A DNA stretch of 61,034 nucleotides from Rhodothermales bacterium (GCA_034439735.1 JAWXAX010000090.1:1-61034), one strand, 5' to 3'. Numbered from the stretch's first letter, positions 8,892-17,437 are shown. Numbers and translations: made by a program. Notes: generated from the sequence alone by a model not told the origin.

Positions 8892-11015
8892 ATGGCCAAG
8901 CCCAAGACCGCCCCCGGTAAAACAGCGCACAAGCCGCTGGCGCTCCACGCCCCCGACAGCGTCGAAGCGTCGAACGGCACCCTCACGGTTGGCCTCGACG
9001 TCGCGCCGCTGCAGCCGGCCGACTTCGAGCCGTCGACGCTGCTCGACATCTACCGCACGATGCTTACGTCGCGCCGGTTGGACGAGAAGATGATCACGCT
9101 CCTCAAACAGGGCAAAGGCTTCTTCCACATCGGGTGCGCCGGCCACGAGGCCGCGCAGGCGGCCGTGGCGCTCTACTCGCGTCCGGGGCATGACTGGTTC
9201 ACCATGTACTACCGCGACATGTGCATGGCGCTGTCGCTGGGCATGACAGCCCGCCAGATCCTGCTCGCCCACCTCGCCAAAGCCGACGACCCCAACTCGG
9301 GGGGCCGGCAGATGGCGGAGCACTTCGCGTCGGTCGAGCTCAACATCTTCCCCACGTCCTCATCCGTGGGCGCGCAGTTCCTGCCGGCCCTCGGCGCCGG
9401 CATGGCCATCCAGCGGCAGAACGAAGACGGTTATTCCTACGTCTCTTGCGGCGAAGGCGCTACCTCCCAGGGCTCGTTCCATGAGGCGCTCAACTGGGCT
9501 ACGCGCATCAAGGCGCCCGTCTTGTTTTTTGTCCAGGATAACAAATACGCGATCTCCGTCCCGGTGTCCGAACAGACGGCCGGCGGCTCGCCCTATAAGC
9601 TCGGCGCCGGCTACGAAGGCCTCGTGCGCGCGCGCGTAGATGGGACCGATTTCTTCAAGACGGCCGCCGTCGCCCGCGCCGCCATCGAATACATCCGCTC
9701 CGGCCACGGCCCGGCGTTGATCGTGGCGGACGTCGTCCGCCTCCTCCCGCACTCGTCGTCCGACAACCACATGAAGTATCGGACGCCCGAGGAGTTGGAA
9801 CTCGACCGCCAGATCGACCCGATTGCCCGTCTCGAACTGGCGCTCAACGAGGCCGGCATGCTAGACGAAACGTCGATGGCCCGGATCCGCGCGGAAGTCC
9901 ACCAGAGCGTCGACCAGGACGCCGTCTGGGCCGACGCCCAGGCGGATCCCGTGCCAGACACCGCCGCCCTACACGTGTTTTTCGAGGGCGTGGTGGACCT
10001 CGACTACGAAGCCTCAACGCCGGCCGGCGAGCCGATCGTGATGGTGGATGCCATCAACCACGCCCTCCACGAGGAGATGGAGCGCGATCCGCGTGTCATC
10101 GTCTACGGCGAGGACGTCGCCGGCGGCAAGGGCGGCGTGTTCACCGCCACCCGCGAACTGACGGCACGCTTCGGCGCGGACCGGTGCTTCAACTCGCCCC
10201 TCGCCGAGGACTCGATCCTCGGAACGGCCGTCGGCATCAGCGCCGCCGGGTTTAAGCCTGTCGTCGAAATCCAGTTCGCCGATTACATCTGGCCGGCGCT
10301 CCAGCAACTCCGCAACCAGCTGTCTACCTTCCGCTACCGGTCCAACGGCACCTTCGGCGCCCCGGTTGTCATCCGCGTCCCCTGTGGCGGCTATATCCAC
10401 GGCGGACTCTGCCACTCGCAGAACATCGAGGCGTTTTTTGCGCACATGCCAGGCTTTCTCATCGCGATGCCCTGCACCGCGGCCGACGCCAAGGGCCTTC
10501 TGAAGACGGCCATCCGCCTGCAGGATCCGGTCATCTTTCTCGAACATAAAGCCCTTTACCGCGCCGCGAACGCCCGTTCACCCGAACCCGATGCCGACTA
10601 CCTGTTGCCGTTCGGCAAGGCGCGCGTCGTCCAGGAAGGCGCAGACCTCACCATCGTCACCTACGGGATGATGGTGCATCGCGCCGTCGCCGCCGCCAAA
10701 ACGCTGGCCCGCGAGGGCGCTTCGATCGAGATCATCGATCTCCGCACCATCGTGCCGCTCGATAGCGAAACGATCCTTGCCTCGGTCCGCAAGACAAGTC
10801 GCGCACTCGTGATCTACGAAGATTGTGAATTCGCGGGCTTCGGCGCCGAGATCTGCGCCCAGATCGCCGACAAGGCCTTCGAATACCTCGACGCCCCGGT
10901 TCGCCGGGTCGCCGGCGCCTTCACCCCCGTCCCCTTCGCCGATCCCCTCGAACGCGCCGTCCTCCCGCAGGATCAGGATATCCTGGATGGGATGCGCGCG
11001 ATGCTGCAGTACTGA
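8892..11015 (+). CDS. 2-oxoacid dehydrogenase E1, fused alpha and beta subunits
   Basis: Thiamine-diphosphate enzyme that decarboxylates a 2-oxoacid (branched-chain 2-oxoacid or pyruvate) and acylates the lipoyl E2 of a dehydrogenase complex. The alpha part (about 1-370) holds the TPP motif SCGEGATSQGSFHEALNWA near residue 185 and QDNKYAISVP. The beta part (about 378-707) begins VMVDAINHALHEEMERDPRV and has GEDVAGGKGGVF, FADYIWPA, IRVPCGGYIHGG and FLEHKALYR. The single-chain layout of about 700 residues is known in Bacteroidota-type genomes. I chose the ATG at 8892; a TTG at 8865 would add nine residues. E2 and E3 genes are not in the window, so the substrate cannot be decided here. Confidence 0.92.
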   Translation: MAKPKTAPGKTAHKPLALHAPDSVEASNGTLTVGLDVAPLQPADFEPSTLLDIYRTMLTSRRLDEKMITLLKQGKGFFHIGCAGHEAAQAAVALYSRPGHDWFTMYYRDMCMALSLGMTARQILLAHLAKADDPNSGGRQMAEHFASVELNIFPTSSSVGAQFLPALGAGMAIQRQNEDGYSYVSCGEGATSQGSFHEALNWATRIKAPVLFFVQDNKYAISVPVSEQTAGGSPYKLGAGYEGLVRARVDGTDFFKTAAVARAAIEYIRSGHGPALIVADVVRLLPHSSSDNHMKYRTPEELELDRQIDPIARLELALNEAGMLDETSMARIRAEVHQSVDQDAVWADAQADPVPDTAALHVFFEGVVDLDYEASTPAGEPIVMVDAINHALHEEMERDPRVIVYGEDVAGGKGGVFTATRELTARFGADRCFNSPLAEDSILGTAVGISAAGFKPVVEIQFADYIWPALQQLRNQLSTFRYRSNGTFGAPVVIRVPCGGYIHGGLCHSQNIEAFFAHMPGFLIAMPCTAADAKGLLKTAIRLQDPVIFLEHKALYRAANARSPEPDADYLLPFGKARVVQEGADLTIVTYGMMVHRAVAAAKTLAREGASIEIIDLRTIVPLDSETILASVRKTSRALVIYEDCEFAGFGAEICAQIADKAFEYLDAPVRRVAGAFTPVPFADPLERAVLPQDQDILDGMRAMLQY

Positions 11016-11029
11016 GGCTGCATGTAATC

Positions 11030-11245
11030 CTGAGCGAAGCGAGAGTTCTCCGAGAGGCACCAGTTCAAAGGTGAATGTCCTCCTGAGCGAAGCGAGGGAG
11101 CTTCGAGCGGCTCCAGGCCTAAGGCCGCCGCAGGTCTCCGGGATCGCTCCGACTGGACAGGTTGCGCTTCACGCAAGGTTCTGCCTGTCGAAGATCCCTC
11201 GCTGGCGCTCAGGAGGACACGGCGATTTGCTTGTCCTCCTCGGCG
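11030..11245. repeat. Inverted copies of a GAGCGAAGCGAGG-type intergenic repeat
   Basis: This fills most of the 306-nt gap between the E1 gene and the next coding start. A 31-nt unit at 11076-11106 (TCCTCCTGAGCGAAGCGAGG core) returns as a near-perfect inverted copy at 11188-11219 with one indel and two mismatches, leaving a spacer of about 80 nt. A shorter partial copy (CCTGAGCGAAGCGAG) lies at about 11031-11045, and a decayed one (TCCTCCTCGGCGAAACAAGG) just after the main unit. No gene is apparent in the gap. Confidence 0.8.
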
Positions 11246-11321
11246 AAACAAGGGTTTACCCGGCGCTTTTCTGGCACAGCTATTGTCGATGGGCCAGCGC
11301 AGGGATTCGAAAAAACCGGGT

Positions 11322-12332
11322 ATGATCGCGCACACCATTCGTAACAGGAAGTCGCACACGGGCTGGGGACAACCACGGTGGATCGGGACGTTCGTCGCTC
11401 TCGCCCTGATCGGGGCCCTGACGCCGGCGCCGGCGTGGGGCCAGGCCTGGCCGGCATCCCGGGGCGCCTTTTACGCCAAAGTGGCCCGGAGCGACATCCG
11501 CGCGAGCGATCAATTCACGTTTGATGGCCGGCGGAGCGATTTCATCGACGGCGTCGCCGGCAACGCGTTTGTCGACCAGAGTTATCATCTCTACACCGAA
11601 TGGGGACTGCTGGACAACCTCACCGTGGTGCTCTCCGCTCCGTTCAAGCAGCTCGCCGTCCACGACCTCGCCTTTCGGTATGAGACCGCGGCGATCGGCT
11701 CGGTGAGCATCGGGTTACGCTTCGGCCTTTTCCCCTTGCTCGGCATCCGCCCATCCGCCATTGCGATGGCGATGAATCTGGGCGCCACGGTGCCCACCGG
11801 CTACACACGCAATCTCACCCCCAGCGCCGGCGCCGGCCAAGTGGACGCCCATGCGTTGATCGGCATCGGGCTCAGCTTCTGGCCTACGGCGGCCTACGTG
11901 CAGGCCGCCGGCGGGTACCGGTATCGTTCGTCGTATTACGGTCTGTCGAAGGCCGTAGCGTGTACGGCCGGTGTCGATCTGTTTTGCATCCGCGACACCC
12001 GGCCCGCCTTTGGCGATGAGTGGCTTTTCCAGGCCGAAGCCGGCCTGACGCTGCTCAGCGGCACCTTTTTCGTACAGGCCCTCGGCCAGGGCGTCTGGTC
12101 CGTCGAGACCCCCCGAATTGGCTTCACCGCCCTCAACCCGATCCCGACACACCAGCGCTACTTCAAGGCTGGCGCCGGTCTTACGGTTTACCCCTTCAAA
12201 CTGACCCGCGCGTTTCGTTTCGAAAACGTAGGCTTCGGCGTCCAGGCGTTTCTCACGCCGTACGGGCGCAACACCATCGACTCGCAGGACTTTTTCTTCG
12301 GGATCGACTTTCGCGGCGACTTTTTGCGTTGA
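11322..12332 (+). CDS. Putative outer-membrane beta-barrel protein
   Basis: Not assigned to a named family. With the ATG at 11322 the protein is 336 residues. It starts with a charged stretch and a hydrophobic signal segment (FVALALIGALTPAPAWGQ), so it should be exported. The remainder alternates polar and hydrophobic residues in short strands rich in Gly, Tyr and Phe, and ends in an aromatic strand (FFFGIDFRGDFLR), as in transporter-like or channel-like outer-membrane proteins. Upstream alternatives at 11289 (ATG) or 11283 (TTG) lengthen only the pre-signal part. Its TGA shares its last base with the ATG of the next gene, so the two are translationally coupled. The pairing with a periplasmic molybdoenzyme suggests a joint envelope process, but the role is unknown. 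Confidence 0.7.
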   Translation: MIAHTIRNRKSHTGWGQPRWIGTFVALALIGALTPAPAWGQAWPASRGAFYAKVARSDIRASDQFTFDGRRSDFIDGVAGNAFVDQSYHLYTEWGLLDNLTVVLSAPFKQLAVHDLAFRYETAAIGSVSIGLRFGLFPLLGIRPSAIAMAMNLGATVPTGYTRNLTPSAGAGQVDAHALIGIGLSFWPTAAYVQAAGGYRYRSSYYGLSKAVACTAGVDLFCIRDTRPAFGDEWLFQAEAGLTLLSGTFFVQALGQGVWSVETPRIGFTALNPIPTHQRYFKAGAGLTVYPFKLTRAFRFENVGFGVQAFLTPYGRNTIDSQDFFFGIDFRGDFLR

Positions 12333-13486
12333 TGTCCATGATTGATTCTCCGGGGCGCGCCGATGTATCGCGCCGCACCTTTGTCGTCCGGCTCGGAACG
12401 GCCGCGCTCGGCATCGCCCTCACGCCGATGGCCGGCTGCGAAACCAACAGCGTCGCCCCCTTCGTCGAGGGCACCGACATCCCGTTTTTGACCCCGCTCA
12501 CCGACCCCAATCCGGACCGCGCGTTTTTTGTGCAGTACGGGGCGGATGGGACGGTGGAAAACTGGGCCGGCCCGCGCCAGATCGCCCGCGATTCGTGGGG
12601 TCTGACGATCGACGGCCTTGTCGCGACGCCCCGCACGTTTTCGTATGCGGATCTGCTTCGGTTTTCCGGCGAGGCAGTCCGCCTCGTCAGCACCCTCCGC
12701 TGCATCGTGGACAGCACGTTTGTCCCCGGCCTCATCAGCACCACCCTGTTCACCGGCATCCCACTACGGCTCGTGCTCGAAGCCGCCGGCGTGGACGCTG
12801 CCGCCCGCCGCATCCGCATCTATGGGGCCGACGGCTTCACGAACAACCTGCGGGTCCTCGAAGCCATGGGGCCGTTCGCCGCCGAGCAGGTAGAGCCTCT
12901 GCTCGTCTACCAGATGGGCGACGCCCCGCTGACACCGGACCACGGCTTTCCCGTTCGGCTGCTGGTGCCCGGCCAGTACGGCTACAAAAGCGTCAAGTGG
13001 GTCACGCGCCTCGAAGCCACGGCCGATGATTCCGCCTTCGGCAGCTACCAGCAAGCACTCGGGTACACGGACGACGGGCGGGTACAGGTGGTGAACAAGG
13101 CGACCAACCCGCTCCGCAACGCGCAGCTGTCCGCCGGCCCCGTCGCCATCTTCGGCTATGCGCTAAGCGGTATGGCCGGCATCGAGCGGGTTGAGGTGTC
13201 CATCGACGACGCCCCGTTCGCCGCCGCGTCGCTGGTCGATCTCCCCGAAGTACTCAGCGCCAACCCGACCCTGCGTTCGACGCTCCAGGTGGACAATGCC
13301 TCCCGCTTCCCCTACCCCTTCCGCGGCGTCTGGGCCCTGTGGCAGCACCCCTGGACGGCTACGGCCGGCGCTCACACCATCCGTATCCGGGCCATCGACC
13401 GCGCCGGCAACACCCAGCCCGAAACGGATGAGGTGGTGGAGGATGGGGAGAATCCGATCTTCCGGATCAACGTAACCGTAACATGA
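12332..13486 (+). CDS. Molybdopterin-dependent oxidoreductase (sulfite oxidase-like), Tat lipoprotein candidate
   Basis: A 384-residue protein of the sulfite-oxidase/YedY-type molybdopterin fold. The N-terminus has a twin-arginine-like motif (SRRTFVV, residues 13-19), a hydrophobic stretch and a lipobox-like MAGC (Cys36), so the folded cofactor-loaded enzyme may be exported by Tat and lipid-anchored. The molybdenum-ligand cysteine is most likely Cys124 in STLRCIVDS. The typical TTLFTGIPLRLVLEAAGVD and GFPVRLLVPGQYGYKSVKWV segments follow, then a C-terminal Ig-like dimerisation domain (about 270-384). The start ATG overlaps the stop of the outer-membrane gene by one base. Substrate is not deducible; methionine sulfoxide repair or sulfite oxidation are family possibilities. 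Confidence 0.87.
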   Translation: MSMIDSPGRADVSRRTFVVRLGTAALGIALTPMAGCETNSVAPFVEGTDIPFLTPLTDPNPDRAFFVQYGADGTVENWAGPRQIARDSWGLTIDGLVATPRTFSYADLLRFSGEAVRLVSTLRCIVDSTFVPGLISTTLFTGIPLRLVLEAAGVDAAARRIRIYGADGFTNNLRVLEAMGPFAAEQVEPLLVYQMGDAPLTPDHGFPVRLLVPGQYGYKSVKWVTRLEATADDSAFGSYQQALGYTDDGRVQVVNKATNPLRNAQLSAGPVAIFGYALSGMAGIERVEVSIDDAPFAAASLVDLPEVLSANPTLRSTLQVDNASRFPYPFRGVWALWQHPWTATAGAHTIRIRAIDRAGNTQPETDEVVEDGENPIFRINVTVT

Positions 13487-13546
13487 GTCGCTCAGCAAGC
13501 GACGCGATCTGATTTGTTGCCGAAACACGGCGTCCCAACAATGCCC

Positions 13547-13643
13547 GTCATCCCCAACTCGATTGGGGATCCATAGAAGGCCCGTTGGTTGCATGGATTA
13601 CTTCGTAAGTCGCTACGCTCGTTTCCCGCCTTCGTGGGGATGA
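13547..13643. repeat. GTCATCCCC-type palindromic intergenic repeat
   Basis: In the 188-nt gap between the molybdoenzyme gene and the converging PLP-enzyme gene. It starts GTCATCCCCAACTCGATTGG, in which CCCCAACTCGATTGGGG is a small hairpin. It closes 80 nt later with the inverted end TGGGGATGAC, so the outer ends are also inverted. This is one of several palindromic repeat types in the 11-18 kb gaps. Confidence 0.7.
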
Positions 13644-13674
13644 CAAGCGCGCTTCGCTACGTAACGCCCCAACG

Positions 13675-14844
13675 TTAAACGCCCGCGAGCGCCTGGTCCA
13701 GGTCCTCGATCAGGTCCTCTACATCCTCGATCCCAACGGACAGGCGGATGAGCGAGTCGCTCAGGCCGTTTTTGATCCGCTCCTCGCGCGGGATCGAGGC
13801 GTGTGTCATTGAGGCCGGGTGCCCGATGAGGCTCTCCACGCCACCGAGGCTCTCCGCCAGAGCAAACACGCGGGTGCCCGAGAGTACCTTGTAGGCGTTT
13901 TCGACAGAATCCGCCGCGAGGGTGAACGACAACATCCCCCCGAAGTCCTTCATCTGCTTTTTGGCGATCTCGTGGCCCGGGTCATCCGGCAAGCCGGGAA
14001 AGTAGACACGGCCGACCTTGCGGTGCCCCGCGAGGAAAGCGGCAATCGCATGAGCGTTCTCGCAGTGCTGGCGCATGCGGATGTGCAGGGTTTTTGTGCC
14101 CCGCAGGTTCAGGAAGCAGTCCATGGGCCCCGGCACCGCGCCGGCGCACTTGACCTGAAAGCGCAGCTTCTCGTTCCAGTCGTCCCGGCTGGTGCAGACC
14201 ACGCCGCCGATCAGGTCCGAGTGACCGCCAAGGTACTTCGTGGACGAGTGCAGCACGAGGTCCGCTCCGAGCACAATCGGCTGTTGGAGGTAGGGCGAGG
14301 CGAAGGTGTTGTCCACCGCCACATCGATCCCGTGTGCTTTCCCGAGGGCGATCAGTTTGTGGAGATCGAGGATACGGATGAGCGGGTTCGTCGGCGTTTC
14401 TAGCCAGAGCATCTTCGTCTGCGGCGTGACGGCCTGCTCGACGGCGTCGAGGTCGCGCATGTCGACGAACGAGAAGCGGAGGCCAAAGGGCTCGTAGACC
14501 TGGCGAAAGAGGCGGAAGGTGCCCCCGTAGAGGTCGTTCGTGGACACCACGTGATCGCCCGGGCGGAGGCCTTTCAGTATGGCGTCGATGCCGGCGACAC
14601 CCGAGGAAAAGCAGATGCCGTGTTCAGCCTGTTCGAGGGCGGCGAGGTTGTGTTCGAGCGCCGTGCGGGTGGGGTTGTTGACGCGGGCGTATTCGTAGCC
14701 TTTATGATCGCCGGGCGCGGCCTGTACGTAGGTGGACGTCTGGTAGATCGGCGTCATGATCGCGCCGCTGACGGGGTCCGGCTCCTGGCCGGCGTGGACG
14801 GCGAGTGTGCCGAAGCGAAGGGTAGTCCGGGTGTCGACGTGCAT
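13675..14844 (-). CDS. Trans-sulfuration PLP enzyme (cystathionine gamma-synthase / gamma- or beta-lyase family)
   Basis: Cytosolic Cys/Met-metabolism PLP enzyme of 389 residues, the usual family size. Motifs include TLAVHAGQEPDPVSGAIMTP (14-32), YEYARVNNPTRTALE, SSGVAGIDAIL, DLYGGTFRLF, WLETPTNPLI, VDNTFASPYLQQP and the PLP lysine Lys203 in HSSTKYLGGHSD. The C-terminal ESLGGVESLIGHPASMTHAS segment is typical for cystathionine gamma-synthase or gamma-lyase. The two activities cannot be told apart from motifs alone, and no met or cys genes are adjacent. The upstream minus-strand TPR lipoprotein gene is separated by a palindromic repeat, so co-transcription is doubtful. Confidence 0.93.
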   Translation of the reverse strand: MHVDTRTTLRFGTLAVHAGQEPDPVSGAIMTPIYQTSTYVQAAPGDHKGYEYARVNNPTRTALEHNLAALEQAEHGICFSSGVAGIDAILKGLRPGDHVVSTNDLYGGTFRLFRQVYEPFGLRFSFVDMRDLDAVEQAVTPQTKMLWLETPTNPLIRILDLHKLIALGKAHGIDVAVDNTFASPYLQQPIVLGADLVLHSSTKYLGGHSDLIGGVVCTSRDDWNEKLRFQVKCAGAVPGPMDCFLNLRGTKTLHIRMRQHCENAHAIAAFLAGHRKVGRVYFPGLPDDPGHEIAKKQMKDFGGMLSFTLAADSVENAYKVLSGTRVFALAESLGGVESLIGHPASMTHASIPREERIKNGLSDSLIRLSVGIEDVEDLIEDLDQALAGV

Positions 14845-14914
14845 GGCGGAGAGAAAAGGATACGACGGGAGGTGACACCGTTAGAAACGGTACTAAAATG
14901 CTCAAAAAAAATAA

Positions 14915-14982
14915 GTCACCCTGAGCGCAGTCGAAGGGCCTCTCGATCGTTCGGGAGGTCCTTCGACTACGCTCAGGATGAC
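14915..14982. repeat. CCTGAGCG-type palindromic repeat forming a hairpin
   Basis: Left half (14915-14939) GTCACCCTGAGCGCAGTCGA and right half (14957-14982) ending CGCTCAGGATGAC are inverted copies with few mismatches, enclosing a 17-nt loop region. It lies between the end of the TPR lipoprotein gene and the start of the PLP-enzyme gene. It may act as a transcript end or mRNA-stability hairpin for the former, but no T-run follows. It is related to the units at 11076 and to a short copy near 17688. Confidence 0.8.
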
Positions 14983-15016
14983 ACTATTTGGGGTTTCGGA
15001 TACGCTCCGTGTTCGA

Positions 15017-16222
15017 TCAGTTTAGATCGATCCCCGCGCAGGCGGCCGCTTCTTCGGCTTTTTCCTGCATGCCAGACTGCACGTAGGCCGTGAAGAGCGC
15101 ATTGCAGGTCAGCGCGGCCTCTTCGCCGGCGGCTACCTGGAGGTCGCGCGCTTTTTCGAGCGGCTCGATGGCCTGTTCGAAGAACGACTTGCGCTGTTCG
15201 GCGAGGGCCTCCAGTTCGCCTTCCGCCTGCGTCACCTGGCTCGAGGAGAGTGTACTGCGATTCTGGCGGAGTGCGTCGTCCTTGACGGAGATCTCGTCAT
15301 TGACAGAGACCGCTTTGTTGACGAACGTGGCGCCGAGGTTGTAATAGGCCACGCCGTATTCCGGATCGAGGCGGATGGCGGCGCGGAATTCAGCTTCCGC
15401 GGCGTCGTACTCCTCGGCTTCCAGAAGGAGCGTGCCGTAGTTGTAGTGGTACAGCTTGTTGTCCGGCTCGCGTTCGACGGCTTCCTTGTACACCTGGCGC
15501 GCGCGTTCCATCTGTCCGGAGGAGATGTAGGCGTTGAGCAGCTGGCTCTGAAGCTCCGGCTTGTCTGGATACATGTCGCGCCCTTTCTCCAGCAACGCAA
15601 TCGCTTCCCCGGTCTGCTGATTCTGCAGATACAGGTTCGAGAGGAGCACGTACGTATCCGCTTCGGACTCGCCGAGCGAGATCGCCTTCTCAAACGTCGG
15701 GATCGCCTGATCCGACATGCCCGCATTGATCATCGCGTAGGCGGCGTTGACGTAGGGGGCGGCGGAATCCGGCTGGATGACGGACGTATTCTGGAAGAAC
15801 GTCACGGCCTCCGTGTAGGCCTCCGTGTTCTCGCGGCCCCGGTTAAACGCCTGGAATCCGAGTTGGAATTCGGCGACGTAGGCCTGGCGGAGCTGCTGGA
15901 TCACGGACGGGCTGCCCGGCGTGATTTCGAGCGCCTTGCCGTAGGCCTCCACCATCTTCTTGACGATCTCGGTGTGCTGGGCGGGGTCTTTCACTTCGCC
16001 GGCCTGCCGCTGGAGCAGCTTGCCTTTCACCTCGTACGCCTCCGCATTCGCGGGATCGGCCGCAATCGCCTGATCGAGTTTCCCATAATACTCGTCGTAG
16101 TTGACCTCGTCGAGCGTCAGCGCGAGCTTGGCGCCTTCCACGTTCGGATCACCGCCGCAGCCGGCCGCCAACGACAGGATTCCGACCACCATCAGGCCGC
16201 AGTACATGACTAGATTTCTCAT
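15017..16222 (-). CDS. TPR-repeat lipoprotein
   Basis: Predicted lipid-anchored envelope protein of 401 residues. From the ATG at 16222 it reads MRNLVMYCGLMVVG, then a hydrophobic stretch and lipobox LAAGC (Cys22). An upstream in-frame start at 16252 would place ten extra charged residues before the signal. The body is alpha-helical tetratricopeptide repeats, for example PDNKLYHYNYGTLLLEAEEY and PEYGVAYYNLGATFVNKA, with at least six units between about residues 40 and 310, then a Gln/Glu-rich coiled-coil region. TPR lipoproteins act as scaffolds in envelope complexes, but no partner can be named. The leader upstream faces a heptamer-repeat gap. Confidence 0.85.
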   Translation of the reverse strand: MRNLVMYCGLMVVGILSLAAGCGGDPNVEGAKLALTLDEVNYDEYYGKLDQAIAADPANAEAYEVKGKLLQRQAGEVKDPAQHTEIVKKMVEAYGKALEITPGSPSVIQQLRQAYVAEFQLGFQAFNRGRENTEAYTEAVTFFQNTSVIQPDSAAPYVNAAYAMINAGMSDQAIPTFEKAISLGESEADTYVLLSNLYLQNQQTGEAIALLEKGRDMYPDKPELQSQLLNAYISSGQMERARQVYKEAVEREPDNKLYHYNYGTLLLEAEEYDAAEAEFRAAIRLDPEYGVAYYNLGATFVNKAVSVNDEISVKDDALRQNRSTLSSSQVTQAEGELEALAEQRKSFFEQAIEPLEKARDLQVAAGEEAALTCNALFTAYVQSGMQEKAEEAAACAGIDLN

Positions 16223-16384
16223 GGCTCTTTTAGCCTCGTTGATTCTGTTCACAGGATATGATGACTTCCAGGCTGCGTGGGTGTGAAGCCGGAAACGATA
16301 GGATGCGTCTACTCAGAAACTATGTAAACTACTAACCGCGCTGCCATATTGTAAATGCACTGGCGTAAACTTCACGGATTAGAA

Positions 16385-16504
16385 AGGGGTTCAAGGTTCG
16401 AAGATCAAGGGTTAAAGTACCATCAGGTAAGATCAAGCGCTCAAACCACACCCTTAAACCTCAAACCTCGAACATCAATCCTGAAACCCCGAACCTTAAA
16501 CCCC
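16385..16504. repeat. Heptanucleotide inverted-arm element C
   Basis: Left arm (16385-16417) in 7-mers: GGTTCAA, GGTTCGA, AGATCAA, GGGTTAA. Spacer about 22 nt. Right arm (16440-16504) in 7-mers: CTCAAAC, CACACCC, TTAAACC, TCAAACC, TCGAACA, TCAATCC, TGAAACC, CCGAACC, TTAAACC. The right arm is the approximate reverse complement of the left and ends directly against the ATG of the 16505 gene. It forms most of the 282-nt gap after the divergent TPR lipoprotein gene. The other part, 16223-16384, shows nothing recognisable beyond an AT-rich stretch. Confidence 0.8.
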
Positions 16505-17437
16505 ATGCCCTCTCCCTTCCTCGCCGGCCTCATCGACTACGCCGGCCTCTTCCCGCCGGCCGGCCTGCCGCTGGCCGACGCCGCCGCCAACTACCTCCGG
16601 TACCTCGCCGGCCCCGATGCCTGGATGCTGGGCCGGTTCGTCTGCCCCGCAGGCCAGATCGCGGCGCTCGACGCCCTCCTGCCGGCCGAGGCCCCCGTTC
16701 GCCTCGCCGTCCTCCCCACCGGAGGTCCGGACGCCGAGGCGTTTTTCGCGACCTTCGAGGCCGACCTCGCCGCATCGCGCGCGTTCCAGGACCTGCGCGG
16801 GCCCCACGCCGGCGTCGACCTCCTCGAAATCCGCCTCCCCGACGCCCTGTTGGATCCCTTCGAGCCGGGTGATATCCTTCGCTTCCTGGAGCGCCTCCCC
16901 CGGCACGTCGACGACGCCGGCCTGGCCGTCGAACGCCTCTTCATCGAAGGCCCCGTCCTGGATCCCGACGACCCGCGCACCGGCCTGCTCGTCGGACTCC
17001 TCCACGACGCCGGCGCCGGCCGCTTCGGCTTCAAGATCCGCACCGGCGGCCTCCACGTCGACGACTTCCCCGCTCCCGACGCCCTCGCCGAGGCCATCGT
17101 CGCCTGCCGCGACGCCGGCGTGCCATTAAAAGCTACCGCCGGCCTCCACCACCCCGTCCGCAGCCATCGTGCCGAGGTGGGCGGCGCGATGCACGGCTTC
17201 CTGAACGTCTTCGGCGCCGGCGTCCTCGCCCACGCCCGCGGCCTCGACCGAGAAACCCTCGCCGCCCTCCTCTCCGACACCGACCCCACCCATTTCACCC
17301 TGTCCGACGCCGGCTTCGCCTGGTCCGGCTACCACGCCACCCCCACCGAAATCACCCACGCCCGGTCGTTCGCCACCTCCTTCGGCAGCTGCAGCTTCGA
17401 CGAGCCGCGCGAGGAACTGGCGGGATTGGGTCTTTAA
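16505..17437 (+). CDS. Unrecognised 310-residue protein, possible TIM-barrel fold
   Basis: I do not recognise a named family. The protein starts MPSPFLAGLIDYAGLFPPAG at the ATG at 16505 and has no signal peptide or membrane segment. It looks soluble, with alternating strand and helix segments. Suggestive blocks are WMLGRFVCPA (about 41-50), VDLLEIRLPDALL, FGFKIRTGGLH, GVPLKATAGLHHP and GAMHGFLNVFGAGVLAHA, compatible with an (alpha/beta)8 enzyme. The KATAGLHHP and MHGFLNVF blocks look like active-site loops. Third codon positions are almost all C or G, stronger than in neighbours. The frame stays open upstream through the heptamer element (repeated LKPRT peptides), but I read that as repeat DNA, not protein. 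Confidence 0.75.
   Translation: MPSPFLAGLIDYAGLFPPAGLPLADAAANYLRYLAGPDAWMLGRFVCPAGQIAALDALLPAEAPVRLAVLPTGGPDAEAFFATFEADLAASRAFQDLRGPHAGVDLLEIRLPDALLDPFEPGDILRFLERLPRHVDDAGLAVERLFIEGPVLDPDDPRTGLLVGLLHDAGAGRFGFKIRTGGLHVDDFPAPDALAEAIVACRDAGVPLKATAGLHHPVRSHRAEVGGAMHGFLNVFGAGVLAHARGLDRETLAALLSDTDPTHFTLSDAGFAWSGYHATPTEITHARSFATSFGSCSFDEPREELAGLGL

Noticed and set aside
12020-12331. N-terminal extension of the molybdoenzyme frame through the preceding gene
   Set aside because: The frame is open but overlaps the outer-membrane gene in another register; the ATG at 12332 begins a clean Tat/lipobox signal.
13547-13643. tRNA-like or small RNA structure in the gap after the molybdoenzyme
   Set aside because: The pairing is that of nested palindromes with a GTCATCCCC outer end; no tRNA arms, T-loop or CCA context was found.
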